From: Sarcocystis neurona | Lineage: Eukaryota > Apicomplexa > Conoidasida > Eucoccidiorida > Sarcocystidae | DNA: 64,000 bases | NCBI GenBank assembly: GCA_000727475.1 | Contig: KL647289.1 | Span: 7,678,629-7,742,628 of the forward strand | Direction of reading: 5' to 3' | In this document: one piece after another, positions 36,101 to 48,439 of the stretch | Layout of the letters: every line of letters begins with the position of its first letter | Numbering within the stretch: position 1 is the stretch's first letter | Program-made: the position numbers and the translations under genes | The notes under the pieces: generated by a model | Databases searched by the model: none | Told to the model about the DNA's origin: nothing | What the model saw: the letters and a program-made list of their open reading frames with translations, nothing else

Positions 36101-37344
36101 CTGTGGAGCTGGCAGCCGCAGAGGCAGCGGCAGCTGCTGCAGCAACGGCCAAACAGACTCTCTCTCCTCCAGAGCAGCAGCTAATGCAGCAGCTAGACGT
36201 GCTGCAGCCGGGACCGCTGGAAATGACGCTGTTCAGTGCGCGCCTCAACTTCGACGACTTAGTTAAAGGAGTAAGCGTTGCAGTGACACGGAGTGGGCAC
36301 ATACCGCAGCATGTTTGCCACGTTGTGCATTGCGCTTGCATCAGAGTGCTTCCTTGGAAAGGCAGTCTACAGAATAGTTAGCGAAGATTTATGCTAGGGC
36401 AGCGGGGACGTCCGCACCAGCAGCAGAGGCGTGTGCACCAGCTGCAGCGGAACTGCCTGTGGCAGTAGCAGCATCAGAGCCGATTGCCGCGGTAGCAGCA
36501 ATTGGGCCACCTGCAGCATTCGCAGCAACAGAGTCGCCGCCCCAGAAGCAGCAGACACAGCAGAGTCGCCAGCAACAGCAGCAGAGCAGGTTGCAGAAGC
36601 AACATGCTCAGAAGCAACCCCGGTAGAACTCGGCTGCAGCAGACGCAAAGCCACGTGCAGGCGGTGTAACAGACGGTAGGGTAAAACGAGACCTATGCGT
36701 CGCTCCAGCACATAACACCGTGCCAGTACGTCGGCAGCAGCTGCTGTATCAGCAGTCGACACTCACGCGCGCGATTGCCAACAGCAGCAGGGGCAGTGAG
36801 AGCGCTGATGGTGGAGCAGAGCGTATGAGTTATGTGCTGAATTCTTGGTGTTTTCTGAAACCAGAAAAACTTTACCACACACATTTCCATCAACATATAT
36901 ATGTATACAAATAGGTACCTAGGTGCCTTTCTGGGTGTAGATTTCCTTATTTCTCAAAGAGTGCGCTGTAGCTTTGTGTAAATGCAAACGCGCTCCACGA
37001 TGAGCGGACAGCGTACCTCTGGAGATTTTCTGTTTGTTCACAGCGTACAATTACACGCGCACACTTATGCCGATAAGTGCTGACCCTCGTGTGCGTGCGT
37101 TCGTACGCAGTAGTGCATGTATGCGATGAAGAACGGGTGTGGTTGTAAAAAGCTGACAGTTTTCTGGGTGTTGTGTATGAATGTTCTCCAGATTGTGCGA
37201 CGAGGGACGCAGCAGCTGCAGCAGGCGATGGTGTCCCAACAGCACCGTGAAGCAGCAGCAGCTGCTGCTCAACAACAACAGCAGCAGCACAGCAGCCCTC
37301 ACTTGCCGTTGCGGAAGAGCTCCCTTGTGAGCGGCCTTCGGTAG
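30174..37344 (+). CDS. NELF-A-like protein (HDAg domain), six exons
   Basis: NELF-A is a subunit of the negative elongation factor that pauses RNA polymerase II. Exons by eye: 30174-31289, 32818-32907, 34610-34700, 35742-35846, 36032-36270, 37192-37344; phases close to about 597 residues. The start is uncertain: the frame is open upstream to 30072, where only TTG is available, and the first ATG is at 30174. Exon 1 is mostly Ala/Ser/Pro low complexity, then ALLTHIRARFIGLSTPLKVR and VLTSFLYIPSAL. Exon 2 adds RESSKAVLSDILHDGETDPN, EWVKKLSRIL. Exon 3 adds LPFVATGRVDLRETDTETAF, RIIHFLDEQR. Joined, these follow the human NELF-A N-terminal domain without a gap through its Trp (DPW in human, NEW here) and the TG that follows. 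Later exons have LPLVLISTQLSQTAG, then Ala/Gln-rich helices, and end RKSSLVSGLR. In human NELF-A this domain is N-terminal; here about 330 low-complexity residues precede it. Splice sites of exons 4-5 are less certain than 1-3 and 6. Confidence 0.7.
30480..31060 (+). repeat. Ala/Ser homopolymer-coding repeat in NELF-A-like exon 1
   Basis: GCTGCTTCTGCTGCTCTTCC-type units near 30510-30620 encode Ala-rich runs. They are followed to about 31060 by a TCC/TCT-rich pyrimidine tract encoding Ser/Pro. The minus strand is open across it (Glu/Lys/Gln-rich), which I treat as a shadow. Confidence 0.8.
32440..32470. repeat. TATC/TA microsatellite in NELF-A-like intron 1
   Basis: (TATC)n followed by (TA)n, inside the intron 31290-32817. 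Confidence 0.85.
33170..34605 (+). other. Pyrimidine-rich sense-strand tract in NELF-A-like intron 2
   Basis: The plus (sense) strand is dominated by C and T for about 1.4 kb, running up to the acceptor of exon 3 at 34609. Open frames here are Ser/Leu/Phe/Cys/Val-rich and judged artefactual. The tract resembles those in RPL9 intron 1 and the PRPP synthetase intron 2. Confidence 0.7.
35022..35275. repeat. Diverged direct repeat in NELF-A-like intron 3
   Basis: The segment starting ACACGTGGCACTT (about 35023) recurs at about 35178. Both copies run through a TCTAC element to the shared GGCATACTCGTAAAC (about 35094 and 35261). Copies are offset by about 155-167 bases with many differences. Confidence 0.65.
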
Positions 37345-40300
37345 GCGAGAAACAGCCTTTTCAAGTAAAATTTGATTTACCAAACTCAGAAGCATGACCG
37401 TTTTTTACGGCTTGTCACCGCGAAGCAGCAACGGCGAAGGAGTATGACTGTAATTGACCGTATGTGCATAAATACACATACATACATACATACATACATA
37501 CAAATTCTCATGGGTCTGCGTGTGTATATACGTACACGTATGTAGGTATATAAGTGTACTCTGTATAACCTGTATCTCGTCACGCGGTACATCAATATAG
37601 TTACATCTACGAAAGATCTCGTGTAAAATCGAGACGCCTACTGTTATTATGCATGTAAAGCAGCGTCGGCAGCAGCGTCACGGCTGACGACGTGCCTTTC
37701 GACAAATTTAGCCGTAACCTAGACAGCTCCGACGAGAATGCAAGAACGAAAGGTGTAGCTTCTGCTCGTGCACCAGTTCTTCTTCCCATTTATGAGAAGC
37801 ATGTGTAGCAGCGATGCCAAAGCAAGGCTTCGGCTAAGTATGGATAGGGCCACGTTACAAATCTCATGCAACGCTCGTTCCGTTTTGCACTTAAAAGGTA
37901 GAAGTCACAGTGATTCCACTGGTGGGCCGTCTGAGGTCAGAAACACACCCGCAGAAGGTAGGTATTGTTTAGGTCTGCGGTATACGCAGAGCGGTGCCCA
38001 TATGTGAGAGGCACCTAGACTGGCTGCATTGTTTAAGGCAGATACCAGTGGATGTAGTTACACTGGCTCGCAGTTGACGGCCAGATGACTTTGGACAACG
38101 AGAAGGAAATTGGTGTACACATTCCGGCAAGTGAGACTGGTTTGTGCTGCCAAAAAATTCAGTAGAATAGTGCTGAAAGCGCACTGGTTCTTCGAGGTGC
38201 GAGAAGACACGGAAACATTCAGCTCAGAAGCGTTAAAAGTGTCCCTTTCGGTGAGGTATTTCTATGGACAGGTGCACTGAATTATGGAAACTGAGAGGTG
38301 AAAGCAACTTCAGTTCGCCTGAAGCCGGTGCTGTGGTGTTGGCGAAAATATCATGCTGCATTACATCTGAAAAGGTCCCACATTTTACGAGAATACAGGT
38401 GTCTAGTTCTGAAGCAACAAAGGATTAGAGTAAAAACATGGAAAAATAAGGACACAACAAATACCACATCGAAGAAGCACCTGGGCAGCTTGCTCCAGGC
38501 CACCCCTCTCCACTAGTCACTTTCCGTCTATAGCAAAACCATCAGCACACCGTCTAAGAATGTGAGAAGGTGCGAACAGCCACCGTCGCTTCTGTGTAAA
38601 AGGCGACACTTCGAGTAACAAGAAGGCCGTACTTCGAAGAATTCAACGAGCGAGTGGCGAAAGCGAAAAACTCTCAAAAAACCGTGAATTAATGTTGGCT
38701 AGATCTCGGAGGAAGTGTAGAGATGTAGAGGAAAAGGTGGTGTTGTGGGAAACTATTTATCTCTTTGTTTCTTGCATAAACTGTGGCGGCAGAGAGCAGC
38801 TGTATATACATATGAGTACGAAGACGTGCGTTACCAGGAGCAGAACGCAGCACAAACTACACCAGCAGGGATAATTTTTTTTTTCCATTGAACATAAGTG
38901 ACTCGCCGCTGCATCTGCGGGCCCTAACATACACAGAGTAATACCTATGTATATATATATATATATGCACACAATTAATTAGGTGCGGGAACACAGTCAC
39001 ATGAGAATACACACAGCGCGAATTACATGTCTGCTGGTGGAGTCGTTCGTGAGATACGAAGATTACAAGAAGGACTATACCCCCAGCGCTGCAACACGGC
39101 GGCCGGGCAACAACAGCAGCAACACAAGCATATTCTCAGACAAAATGTGCTTTTGGCGTGAGTGCGGCGACATCTGCGATGCCGGCAATAAACGAGGTTG
39201 TAGAGGTACTATTAAAAGAAATACGGGGATGAAGATCATGCCGATTCAGCTTGACTTCTTTCGGACCGGTCACATTCTGACGGAATCCGCCACCTATCCG
39301 GGGAAGTCAGATTTCCACAAGTGACGTGGGTTGTTTGCTGGTGATGTCGTATGTATGTCATGCACGTATACACGAACTGTATGTAAGAAGTAGGTACGAA
39401 TGTACGTACATGTACGTGCGTGTACACACGCACACGATTTAGCGTGAGCACGCTGACGCAGTGCACCACTTCCATCAAGTTGCTTGAATTGTTCCCTTTA
39501 TTCCAGGTAATGTGATGGTCTGCCTGTGCAGCAGTAGAAATCCCTGAAGACCCGCAGCTGAGATGTCACTGTCGTTCGGTCGTCGTGAGGTGCCCCAGAT
39601 CTCTGTCTTCGGCAGCCGCATCAGCTCTATTCCACCTTAGTGCTCTTCGACGCTCAGATAACGGTTCGTAGCTGTACGAGGTGTCAAACTACGTGCACAG
39701 CCTGCCACTAGAGCAGCCTTTCGCTGCCACTGCCACAGCCATACCCGTGGCTATTCGCTCATTCAACAGCGGCAGCCGCTGCCATGTATGCTTTCCTTGA
39801 CGCTTTGTTTGATGCGCAAGGTTCAACAAATGCTAAAAACGATCTTGCACTTGATACGTGAAGTGCCGCAAATCCTGTGAATAATGCTTATAACGATGGC
39901 AGCAGCTACCACTCGGCACAAGCAATCTGCGGCAGGAAAGGAAAGCGTCACGCAGGACCACCGGCTTGCAGCACCACAACCGGCTTGTTGGCAACCGACG
40001 TGAGGCACAAGCGACCGTTTTCTCGTCATGCAATAGCTGCTATAGCTCTCCAGCGACTGGCGCTGCTACAGCAACGGCGACGGCGCCACCACAAAGGCAC
40101 CACCAACAACAGCAGCATCGCGAGACACGCAGGAACAGCAACAGCACGACGGCTCACGCAGAGGAAATAGATGCACCAAAGACCGGGAGACCTGGGGAGG
40201 ACTCCACACGACGCCCCAGAAGCACATCTCTGCGTGCAACAACAGCAGCGTAAATTTGCACCACGCCTGCAAAAGCTGCAGGATCACGGCTGCAGCCTAG

Positions 40301-40375
40301 TAGCAGATATCATCTTTTGCAGCAGCAGCACCTGCAGTGTATCTCCCTACTGACCGCTTCGTCTAAAAAGTGCAT
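37345..40375. other. Convergent intergenic region between NELF-A-like and PRPS genes
   Basis: Both flanking genes end here. A CATA microsatellite lies at 37476-37503 and a TA run at 38951-38966. CAG-containing frames occur at 39877-40253. A plus-strand frame at 38692-38874 is protein-like but isolated. No gene assigned. Confidence 0.45.
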
Positions 40376-43300
40376 CTACGCATTCCGCGGGTTGCTTTCG
40401 CTGCTGCAGAGGACGGAAACAGACTGTTCCTCGTGCACACGCTTGATCGCTTCTGCAAGAAGCTTCCCCACCGACAGCACCACAAGCTTCTCGCAGTAGA
40501 TGTGCGGGGGTATAGGGACTGTATTAGTTACAACCACCTGCAAAAAGAAAAAGAAGGAGAGGACAACCAACGCCAGTACGCGTGTGTACATATACACACG
40601 GTAACACAACACTCAGTATTCATATTTCTGTGTATACACTCATAGGACACCCACACAGAGACACTCCACCTTAATGTGGGGAATAAAGTGCCTGTATGGG
40701 TCACGGCCCCAGCCACAACAACAGACAGAAAGGAGGCCATCAGCGTACAGACAGAGAGACGTGGAGAAAGGAAAAAAGGAGACACACACATGTGGGACCG
40801 CGTAAGCAGGTGATATACACATGTCTATGCACATGACTGAGTACTTTCCCACGGCGATATATACGCATGAATGTATACATATAAACATGTGTAGTCTAGA
40901 CGGGCACTGTATAGGTCGGTAACGGTTGTAGCAACACTACCAAGGAAAGCTACGTCCTGCCTGGCTCGCTCCTCGCACTGGTTTGTGCACCTGTGTCTCC
41001 CTGAAAAGCCGCACACTTCGACGTGTCTTGCAGAATTATATCTGTGGAAGGGCTACGTGTATATCTGTGTGCACAGACGAAGAGATTTGCACACAAAGAG
41101 ACGACGAGTGCGCGCACGGGCGCTGGGGCTGCCAGAGCGGCGGCGCTGTACATTCCGTAGTACTGGTGTTTCGTTACGTACGGTATAACACCACCCAGAA
41201 TTTCCATTCAGACCGCCGCAGCTGCCAACGCCGTATCGTTATACGCACTGTTCACGAAGTCGTATGTGAGATGATTTAGATATTCATCCCAAATATACTT
41301 GTAGCTTGAAGCCACTGATACACGTACATAACCGCAAAAGACTCCTACACGTATGTACGCTGATATATATATATATATATATGCGCACAGACGTATCCAT
41401 ATGCTATCACAGATATATTACTTCGAATGTATATACGCATATAGAGAGAGAGACCCGAAATGGCACTCACGTGCAGATCCCCACAGAGAAGCTGCCACCT
41501 GGGCGGATATTTGTATTTCCGCAGACAGGTACAACGTCGGATACAACCCATATATACATATATATATATATATGTACACCCCTTCACGATACATTTGCTA
41601 CGCAGACGCTGATGACACGCAGTTCGTAAGCCACTCCTGTACAATCCATCAGCTCGCTGTCTAATCCGCGATCCTTTTTTTGCTGACGCCGTCACCAGCG
41701 TTCTGTGTCAGCGAATGCTAAAAAAAATGTCTGCTGCAGTTGGACGCGCAAGGAAGTATGGAGGCACACCCGTTGACACGTACATATACGTACACATATG
41801 TGTGAGGTTACGACTACCAAAAAGTACACATATATATATACATATGTATACGTAAAGTAAGTATTCTACCTGAGGGAAACGCCGCTGTATGTCCAGACCC
41901 TCCTCTAACAACAAGATGCACGGCACGCTTCAAACCAGGCTACGAAAGAAAGTGAACTTGAGACCCACATGCAAGCACACAGACACCTGCTAATGACCAC
42001 GGCATACACGCACGTTAACAGAAGCAAGTCACAGCTTAATACGTGCCCCGACTGATATACAAACGCACACACAGACACTCACATACGGTTGCCAAAATAC
42101 ACTCATGTAACATACGTAAGAAAGCACATATGTACACACACATATATATATATATACATATTGATATATACTGATGCACGCACACATACGTTTAAATGTG
42201 TATACATATAACCACACATATATAAGAAGCCTTAAACATATCCATCCACACATATAAACAAATGTACACACATAGAAAAATGTATGTGTGTCTATCCAAG
42301 CGTGGGTTACCACGTATGTCTTTGTAGACACACACGTCATACACGGCTCCACACCCACGTACGTTTCTTCATATGTAGGTTGTGCTACTTAAGCGTCTGC
42401 ACATACCTCTTCTATGGGGCTGTTGTTGATGCGATCTACGGCCCCTTTCGAGAGAATTCCATGACTGGCGAACATGAAAATGCGACGAGCACCGCCTGCT
42501 TTTAGATCTTTCGCTGTTCCTTCCGCCTTTTCTGCTGTGTCTATGATGTCATCGACAATAACGCAGTCACACCCTTCAACTGCCCCTACTAAATTCCAGT
42601 TCTTCAACTCCTTTCCACTCTGATCCTCGGGCAAGAGTTGATGCTCCGGCTGCTGTTGCTGTTCTACGTCTCCAGCAGCACCAGCAGCACGCCCAGGGAC
42701 GGCAGCACCACGAGGCGACGACGGACCCGCAGCTGCAGCGGCGAAGGACGGTGGAAGAATCGGAGCTCCTTCGCGCACCTGGCGTTTCGGAGCGTCGCAG
42801 ACCTGCGCAGGGGTAGTAGCGCAGCAGAAACCGCAGCAGCAAGTGAGTACTTTGGAGTGACAGGCAGCCGTAGCAAAGCCCGACAGAGACGCAGCCGCAG
42901 GCCCAGGACAGCAGGTCACTTGGTACTGCAAGCAGCAGCCCGGCAAAAACAACCCGCGGAACAGCAGCAGCACACAGAGCGCAACAGCAGCAGTACAGAT
43001 ACGACCCGGGTAACAGCAGTAGCATACGGCATGCAACATCACCAGTGGCGACACAGCAGAAGTAACGGCACCGGCGGCACCACAACGACGTGACGGCAAC
43101 TCGGACAGCAAGGAGACAGCAGTACACGTTACAGAACCGCAGGAATAGGACAGCAAGGGCAGGACGAGATGGGGGGGAGAAGGAGCATGGAGTGGGAGAG
43201 AAACAAAGCACAGTTCCACCAGCCAGCCAGCGGCCACAGCACGACGCCCGCTACACGTTGACTGCAAAGTTGAGGCAACGGCAGTATAGCATCAACAAAG

Positions 43301-46300
43301 GCAGAGACGAAGTCGACGGGCAGTAGCCGATTGACCAGCAACGCGATATGTAGCTGAACACGCAAAAAACAGCGAAACAGAAGGTACCACAAGAAGACCA
43401 GAGGGCCACCTATCGTCATATACGTGGAGTGTCAACCAGTTGCACCAGCAGCACGACAACGGCACAACAACCTCTTACGCTGAACAGCTACAGCATTACG
43501 TGCAGTACAGCAGCGGCACTGCAGCCCCAGCAAACCGGCAGCAACCCAACACAGGTGGCGGCAGCAGCCTAAGAGCAACGCGGAACTGCAGAGGCAGCGA
43601 AACGGCAGGGACGGCGGCAGAATAACAAAGAGACGCCACAGCATCATGGCGAAGAGGAAATCGCAGCGAACACCAGAGTCCGAGCAGCAGCTGCACAGAG
43701 ACCCCCAGAGGCACTCACTGGGTACAAACCAGAGGCACAAGAGTATAGCGGGAAGAAGCACCAACCATACCATGGACGTGAAAGTGGCGTTTATGCCGTA
43801 TTGCTTCATGACTGTCCACATTGACGAGGCCTTCTCTCCTGCTGTGTTATCCGTCGCGACCACCTGCAACAGGAGTCGTAAACGCAGCAGCAGTCATGGC
43901 GAGCCTATTAGCAACAGGTAACTCGTCGCAAATGCAGCGCCAGAGCTCCACCAACCTGAAACCGGAGACAGTGGCTGCTGCAGTGCGACAACCGGCGCGC
44001 AGCAGCGGAGGCTGCAGTGTCACCAGCGGCAGCAGGTAGGACAGCAGCAGTCGCGTCGACAATCAGCCCTTGCAGCAGGGTGTCATCGACGTGAATGAGC
44101 GAATAGTAGCAACAGCAGCTGCAGCGGGACTACCCGACCGTAGACGTCTCCGCAGCCACAGGACAGCAATCGGAGCAGCGCGGGTGCCTGGAAGGTAGCA
44201 GCAGTGGCAGAAGGCTACTACAACAGGACAACCACAGCAGAGGCGTACGTACCACAGGCTTTACTAGATCTTTCTTTTGTAGATATTGAGCTGCGAGGCC
44301 GTGGGGGTCTATGTTGGACATAGGAATGGGTGGCTCGTCGCCCAGCGTGAAGAAGCCTTCGATCCGGGGATTGTGCACATCAACGAAAATAACAGCGTCC
44401 GCTCCACACACCTGCAAAAAGACCGAGCAAAGGAGATTGCCAGGAGGAGAGGACGGGGGAAAAGGGGAGTGGGACACGGAGATCGAGGCAAAGAAACACA
44501 CGAAGCGGGAAAGGGAACCGAAGAGGAAAAGAAAGCGGAAGACGAGGCAGAAGGCGGACCACGAGGAAGAAGAAGAGGCTGCAAAGAGAAGAAAGCACGA
44601 GGGAGAAAGACGAAAGGGAAGAGGGAACGAGAGGGAAAGGGAAAAGTAAAGGTGAAGTGGAAAATACAGAATAAGGGAAAAATGAGGGAGACGGAAGGCA
44701 GGAACGGACACCAAAAAGAAAAAGAACACGGAAAAAAGAGAGAGAGACAGAAGGCAGATAAAAATAAGGGGAAGGGTAGACGGAGAGGAACGGTCACAGG
44801 GGAGAGGAGGAGAAGATGAAAAAACGGTGGAGCAGGCAAGGAAGAATGGCAAATCAGAGAAAAGGGACAGAGGGGCGGAAGAGAGGAACGAAGAGGCGGA
44901 AGAAGATGAAAAGGCGTACCACACGAATGAAATGGAAAAAGAGGGGGTACTGGGGAGGAAACCAGAGGGACCGAAGTAAAGAAAAGGAGGACCGAGATTA
45001 GCGCGACTACGAAGATGTCAACACGGGGACCAAATAAACGCAGCGAAGACAGACACAGAAGGAGGATGCCGGAGCAAGTGGAAGGGAGGAAAAGGCATAA
45101 GGCGGAAAAGGAGAGGCCCCAGAAACAGACAAAAGAGTATCCTACAGAAGGAGTACTGACACGAACGGAAGAGAGACCGGCAACGCACACGGTAATAAAA
45201 GAGGGAAAGACGTGCCGAAACGGGAATACTTGCGGACAGAAGGGACAAAACACGGAAGAGCAAGCGCGCGCCCGGGGAGGGGACAAAAGGAGGAGAAAAC
45301 GATAAGAGGGGGATTTCACCTGAAGTAGCACCGCAAGATCAGCGGCAGCCATGGGAGTGCAGATGTCGTCTCTTTGACCTTTCAATTCCGTTTCTCTTCC
45401 GTACGGAAAATACGGCATAACCGCAGTGACGCGCTTCGCAGAAGCTCTGCAACGACATGCCCGAGTTCCACACAAACATTCATGTGTACGTACACTGGCA
45501 CACGTAAGAGACACAGACCTGGGTTGCCACATGTGATCGGAAGAGACAACGAGAGAGTGACGAACCCCGGCGGGGAGAACTGCTTCTGTGTGCGTTAGAA
45601 GATGTAGACGAGTCTCTGAAGACCTGTGGTGCTTAGCTGATTTTTGGTCTCTTTCTCTTGGGGGTGTATGTACACCCTAGTTTTTGTCAACTTCGGAGTG
45701 GAATGGGGAAAAACTGTTGCAAGTGACAGTTCTCCACGGACGCGGTTGACTGGATACGGCGCTCCGTATCCACCTATCTAATCTACACACTTTTCTCCTT
45801 CTCCACCTGTAACGGTGTCCGCAACTCGAGGTGTCATTCCGGGTGTCAGTACAGCTAAGATTGATTCTCCTGAAATACATACGCACGGTACCACTCTGAG
45901 ATACGTGTGAAGTGAAGTGTACGTACACCTGAACCATGGATCTGCCCGTCTGTCTCCACTTCCATCTACACGCGTGGTGTGGCTGTAAGACAGACGCGAC
46001 TTCGCGTGTCTGTGCGCCTCAAGCGTACCTTCGTAAGGTGGTGATGAGCAGGAACAGCTCAACGAGACTGCTGTGCAGGTCACCGCCAGCAGCAGGGGCG
46101 GACTGAATAACAAACACGTCTCTTCCTCTAACTTCATCGAGGACACGAACAAGGCATTCGCCGTCTAAAAATCTCCCTAGTTGCACTCTACCCAGCGACA
46201 CGTTCAAATGAGCGGCAATTTCCCTAGCCAGCTCTGGGTGTGCGGCGCCGGAGAACAGCTGCAGCGCAGAATCTGCAGTCAGCTCTTGATAAAGCCCTCG

Positions 46301-48439
46301 CGAAGACGCAGGAGCAGGAAAAGCAGGCGGAGCAGCAGCAGCAGCACCCGCGGAACCTGCAGCACTGCCAGAGGAGGAATCAGGCCACGCAGGCTGTGCA
46401 GCAGCAACAGCAGCAGCAGCGGAGGTACCCGCACGAGCGGCCGCAGAGCGCACTGAAGAAGAAGCGGAAGCAGCTGCTGCTGCGGACGGCCGGCCAGCAG
46501 CACCGGCGGAGTCAACAGATACATCAAAGGGGACGAGGGGATCCGCAGCGGGTGCGGAGAGCTTGGCTGGGACTTCTTCTTTATCCGCAGCAGCAGCGGA
46601 GTCAGTCGCTGCAGCAGCAGAGGCTACATTCAAACAGTTAGGTGTGGAAGCAGCACAGCTGCCAGCAACGTCAAGTGGAACCGGCGCTTTTGATCCTGCT
46701 GCAGCAAAGACAGTTGCAGCACGATTATTTGGTATTGCATGTCCTTCAAAAGGCGCTGGTGCAAAGGGAAAAGAAGTGGCAGGAGAAGTCAAGTCGGCAT
46801 TCGTCCTGTACGTCCTGCTGTCCATAGACGCAGCAGAGCTGTGGCATTGAGCAGGAGGAATTTGTCTCGCTGCTAATACGCTGCGACCAGCAAGTGCTCT
46901 CCCCTGTTCCTCATCCCGCACCAGAAGAGTACTCGCGCGCCGCCTCGACTGCTCTTGAATTCTATCTGCACACAACATACTCGCAGTGCTGCTCGTCCTG
47001 TCAGGGTTGTTGCAGTCGCTGTTGTTGCTGCTTCTCAGAGCTAGCGTAAGCAGCAGCGCAGCACCAGCGATATCAAAGGAAGGTGACCCCTTTTCTGCTT
47101 CGTCAAATGTTTCGCCGCTCCTCCTGTCGCCCCCTCGTGGTGCCACTCCTACAGCAGCAGCAGCTGTAGAAAACGCCGCAGCAGAAAATGCGCCTTCGGC
47201 GCTCCATCCAGATGTAAAGGCAGCAGCAGATTCACCAGCACGGCGTCTTACAGGCGCACGGGGGACGAACGCCGGAAAAGCAGACGACTGAAGAGGCCCA
47301 CCGAGAAGGGACGCTGCAACGCCGCCAAGAGGCGCAGCCGCAGCAGCAAGAAATGCGGCAACGTCGCGATGCTCTGTAGCAGTTCTGCTCTTCTTCTTCG
47401 CCACACCAACCGAGGCAGCGGCCTTGACACTACCGCAGACTCCCCGTTCATGCACTCCTGCTGTTCTGCTGGGTGTCGACCAAGTGCCCCGCCATCCGCC
47501 GCTGCTGCTGTTGCAGTTGCTATTACCTACTGCAATTGATGGCCGAGACACAGTCTCAGGTACAAGAAGGCTTCCGCCTTTTCTGCCTTTGCTGCGGATG
47601 TGGTAGCATCTGCTGCGTAGAAGGTGGCTTAGCAAACACATCTCGCCTTGAGAATGCAGGTAACACCAAAACGCTGTCCCAGTTCGAGTTTCAACGAGAT
47701 CTGCTGCCGTAGCACCTGCGCTTCCCCCCCCTCCTTCAGCTGTTGTTGAGGGAGTTCTCTCTATTGTCGATGTTGTTTGGTAAGTGCCTGCTGCTGCTGC
47801 TGGAGACAGACCTTCAGCAGCAACTTGCGCAGCTGCTCCGCCGGTAGAGTCGAAGCAGCTGTGGCTATAGCACCCCTGCGCACGTGACGGCGAAAAATCG
47901 TACACAGTGGCGAAGCTACTCACGCGCTGCCTTAAACTGCTGCTGTTGCAGGACATGTGATTCGTGCAGCTGCTCCTATGTGCATCTCCTCTGCACTGGG
48001 TTTTGCAATTCCACCTGCTGCTTCCGCAGCTGCTGCTCCTGCTGTAGTCTTTCTCCTTGCTGCGCCGAGTGGCGCGCGCAGCGGCAGCAGCGTCAGCAGC
48101 AGTGTGGCGGTGCAGGAGTCGTCGTTGCGGATATCTGCATGTGAGCAGCGGCCAAGAAGCAGAAGAGGGGGACGGAGCAGGTTGCGGCAGTAGACGATGC
48201 AGCACCAAGATCTGCCGCACGTTCTTTCCACGAGGAGCACTGCTGCTACGCCTACAAGGAGACGATGGTTTGCCACGCCATTCATCTCTGCTGCAGAGAC
48301 GCACGAGCGGCACAAAGCGCAGCAGCAAAAAGAAGAGCCCGACAAACATTTCGAGAGAACCGGCACAGCGGCTGCAGCAACAGCAACGCCCTAGCAGCCG
48401 CGGAGCCAGGAGAGGCACGAAACGCAGCAGAGGCAACAT
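40376..48439 (-). CDS. PRPS: Ribose-phosphate pyrophosphokinase (PRPP synthetase) with long N-terminal extension
   Basis: Makes PRPP from ribose-5-phosphate and ATP for nucleotide synthesis. Exons on the minus strand: 48439-46029, 45446-45320, 44411-44253, 43863-43771, 42802-42407, 40537-40376; all phases close to about 1115 residues, against about 318 in human PRPS1. The enzyme core begins about residue 713: ALQLFSG, then GRFLDGECLVRVLDEVRGRD, VFVIQS, RVTAVMPYFPYGRE, FVDVHNPRIEGFF, VVATDNTAGEKAS, VIVDDIIDTAEKAEG, FMFASHGILS and VVVTNTVPIPP. The catalytic His of the DxH strand is present. The segment that in PRPS1 reads SPDAGGAKR is altered, and the PRPP loop lacks the usual GT after DTA. Exon 5 has an Ala/Gly/Gln insert just before the PRPP loop. 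The extension is Ala/Ser-rich and starts with a Leu-rich stretch (MLPLLRFVPLLAPRLLG) that could be a signal sequence or non-coding; the true start is uncertain. Confidence 0.88.
41360..42180. repeat. TA/CA microsatellites in PRPS intron 5
   Basis: TA runs at about 41364-41382, 41550-41572, 41826-41846 and 42142-42158, interspersed with CA/TG. All lie in the 1.9 kb intron between the last two PRPS exons. Confidence 0.8.
44430..45315 (-). other. Pyrimidine-rich sense-strand tract in PRPS intron 2
   Basis: The plus strand is GA-rich for nearly 0.9 kb, so the sense strand is C/T-rich throughout the intron 44412-45319. Long minus-strand frames rich in Ser, Phe, Leu and Pro are compositional. Confidence 0.75.
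46260..47280 (-). repeat. CAG/CTG homopolymer-coding zone in PRPS exon 1
   Basis: Repeated GCT/GCA/GCC and TCT codons on the minus strand encode Ala- and Ser-rich runs in the N-terminal extension; the plus strand reads as CAG repeats. The longest run is about 46310-46460. Confidence 0.8.

Noticed and set aside
44130..45532. Minus-strand frames of 264 and 407 codons
   Set aside because: They read through PRPS introns and exons in mixed frames. Length is due to pyrimidine-rich intron sequence.
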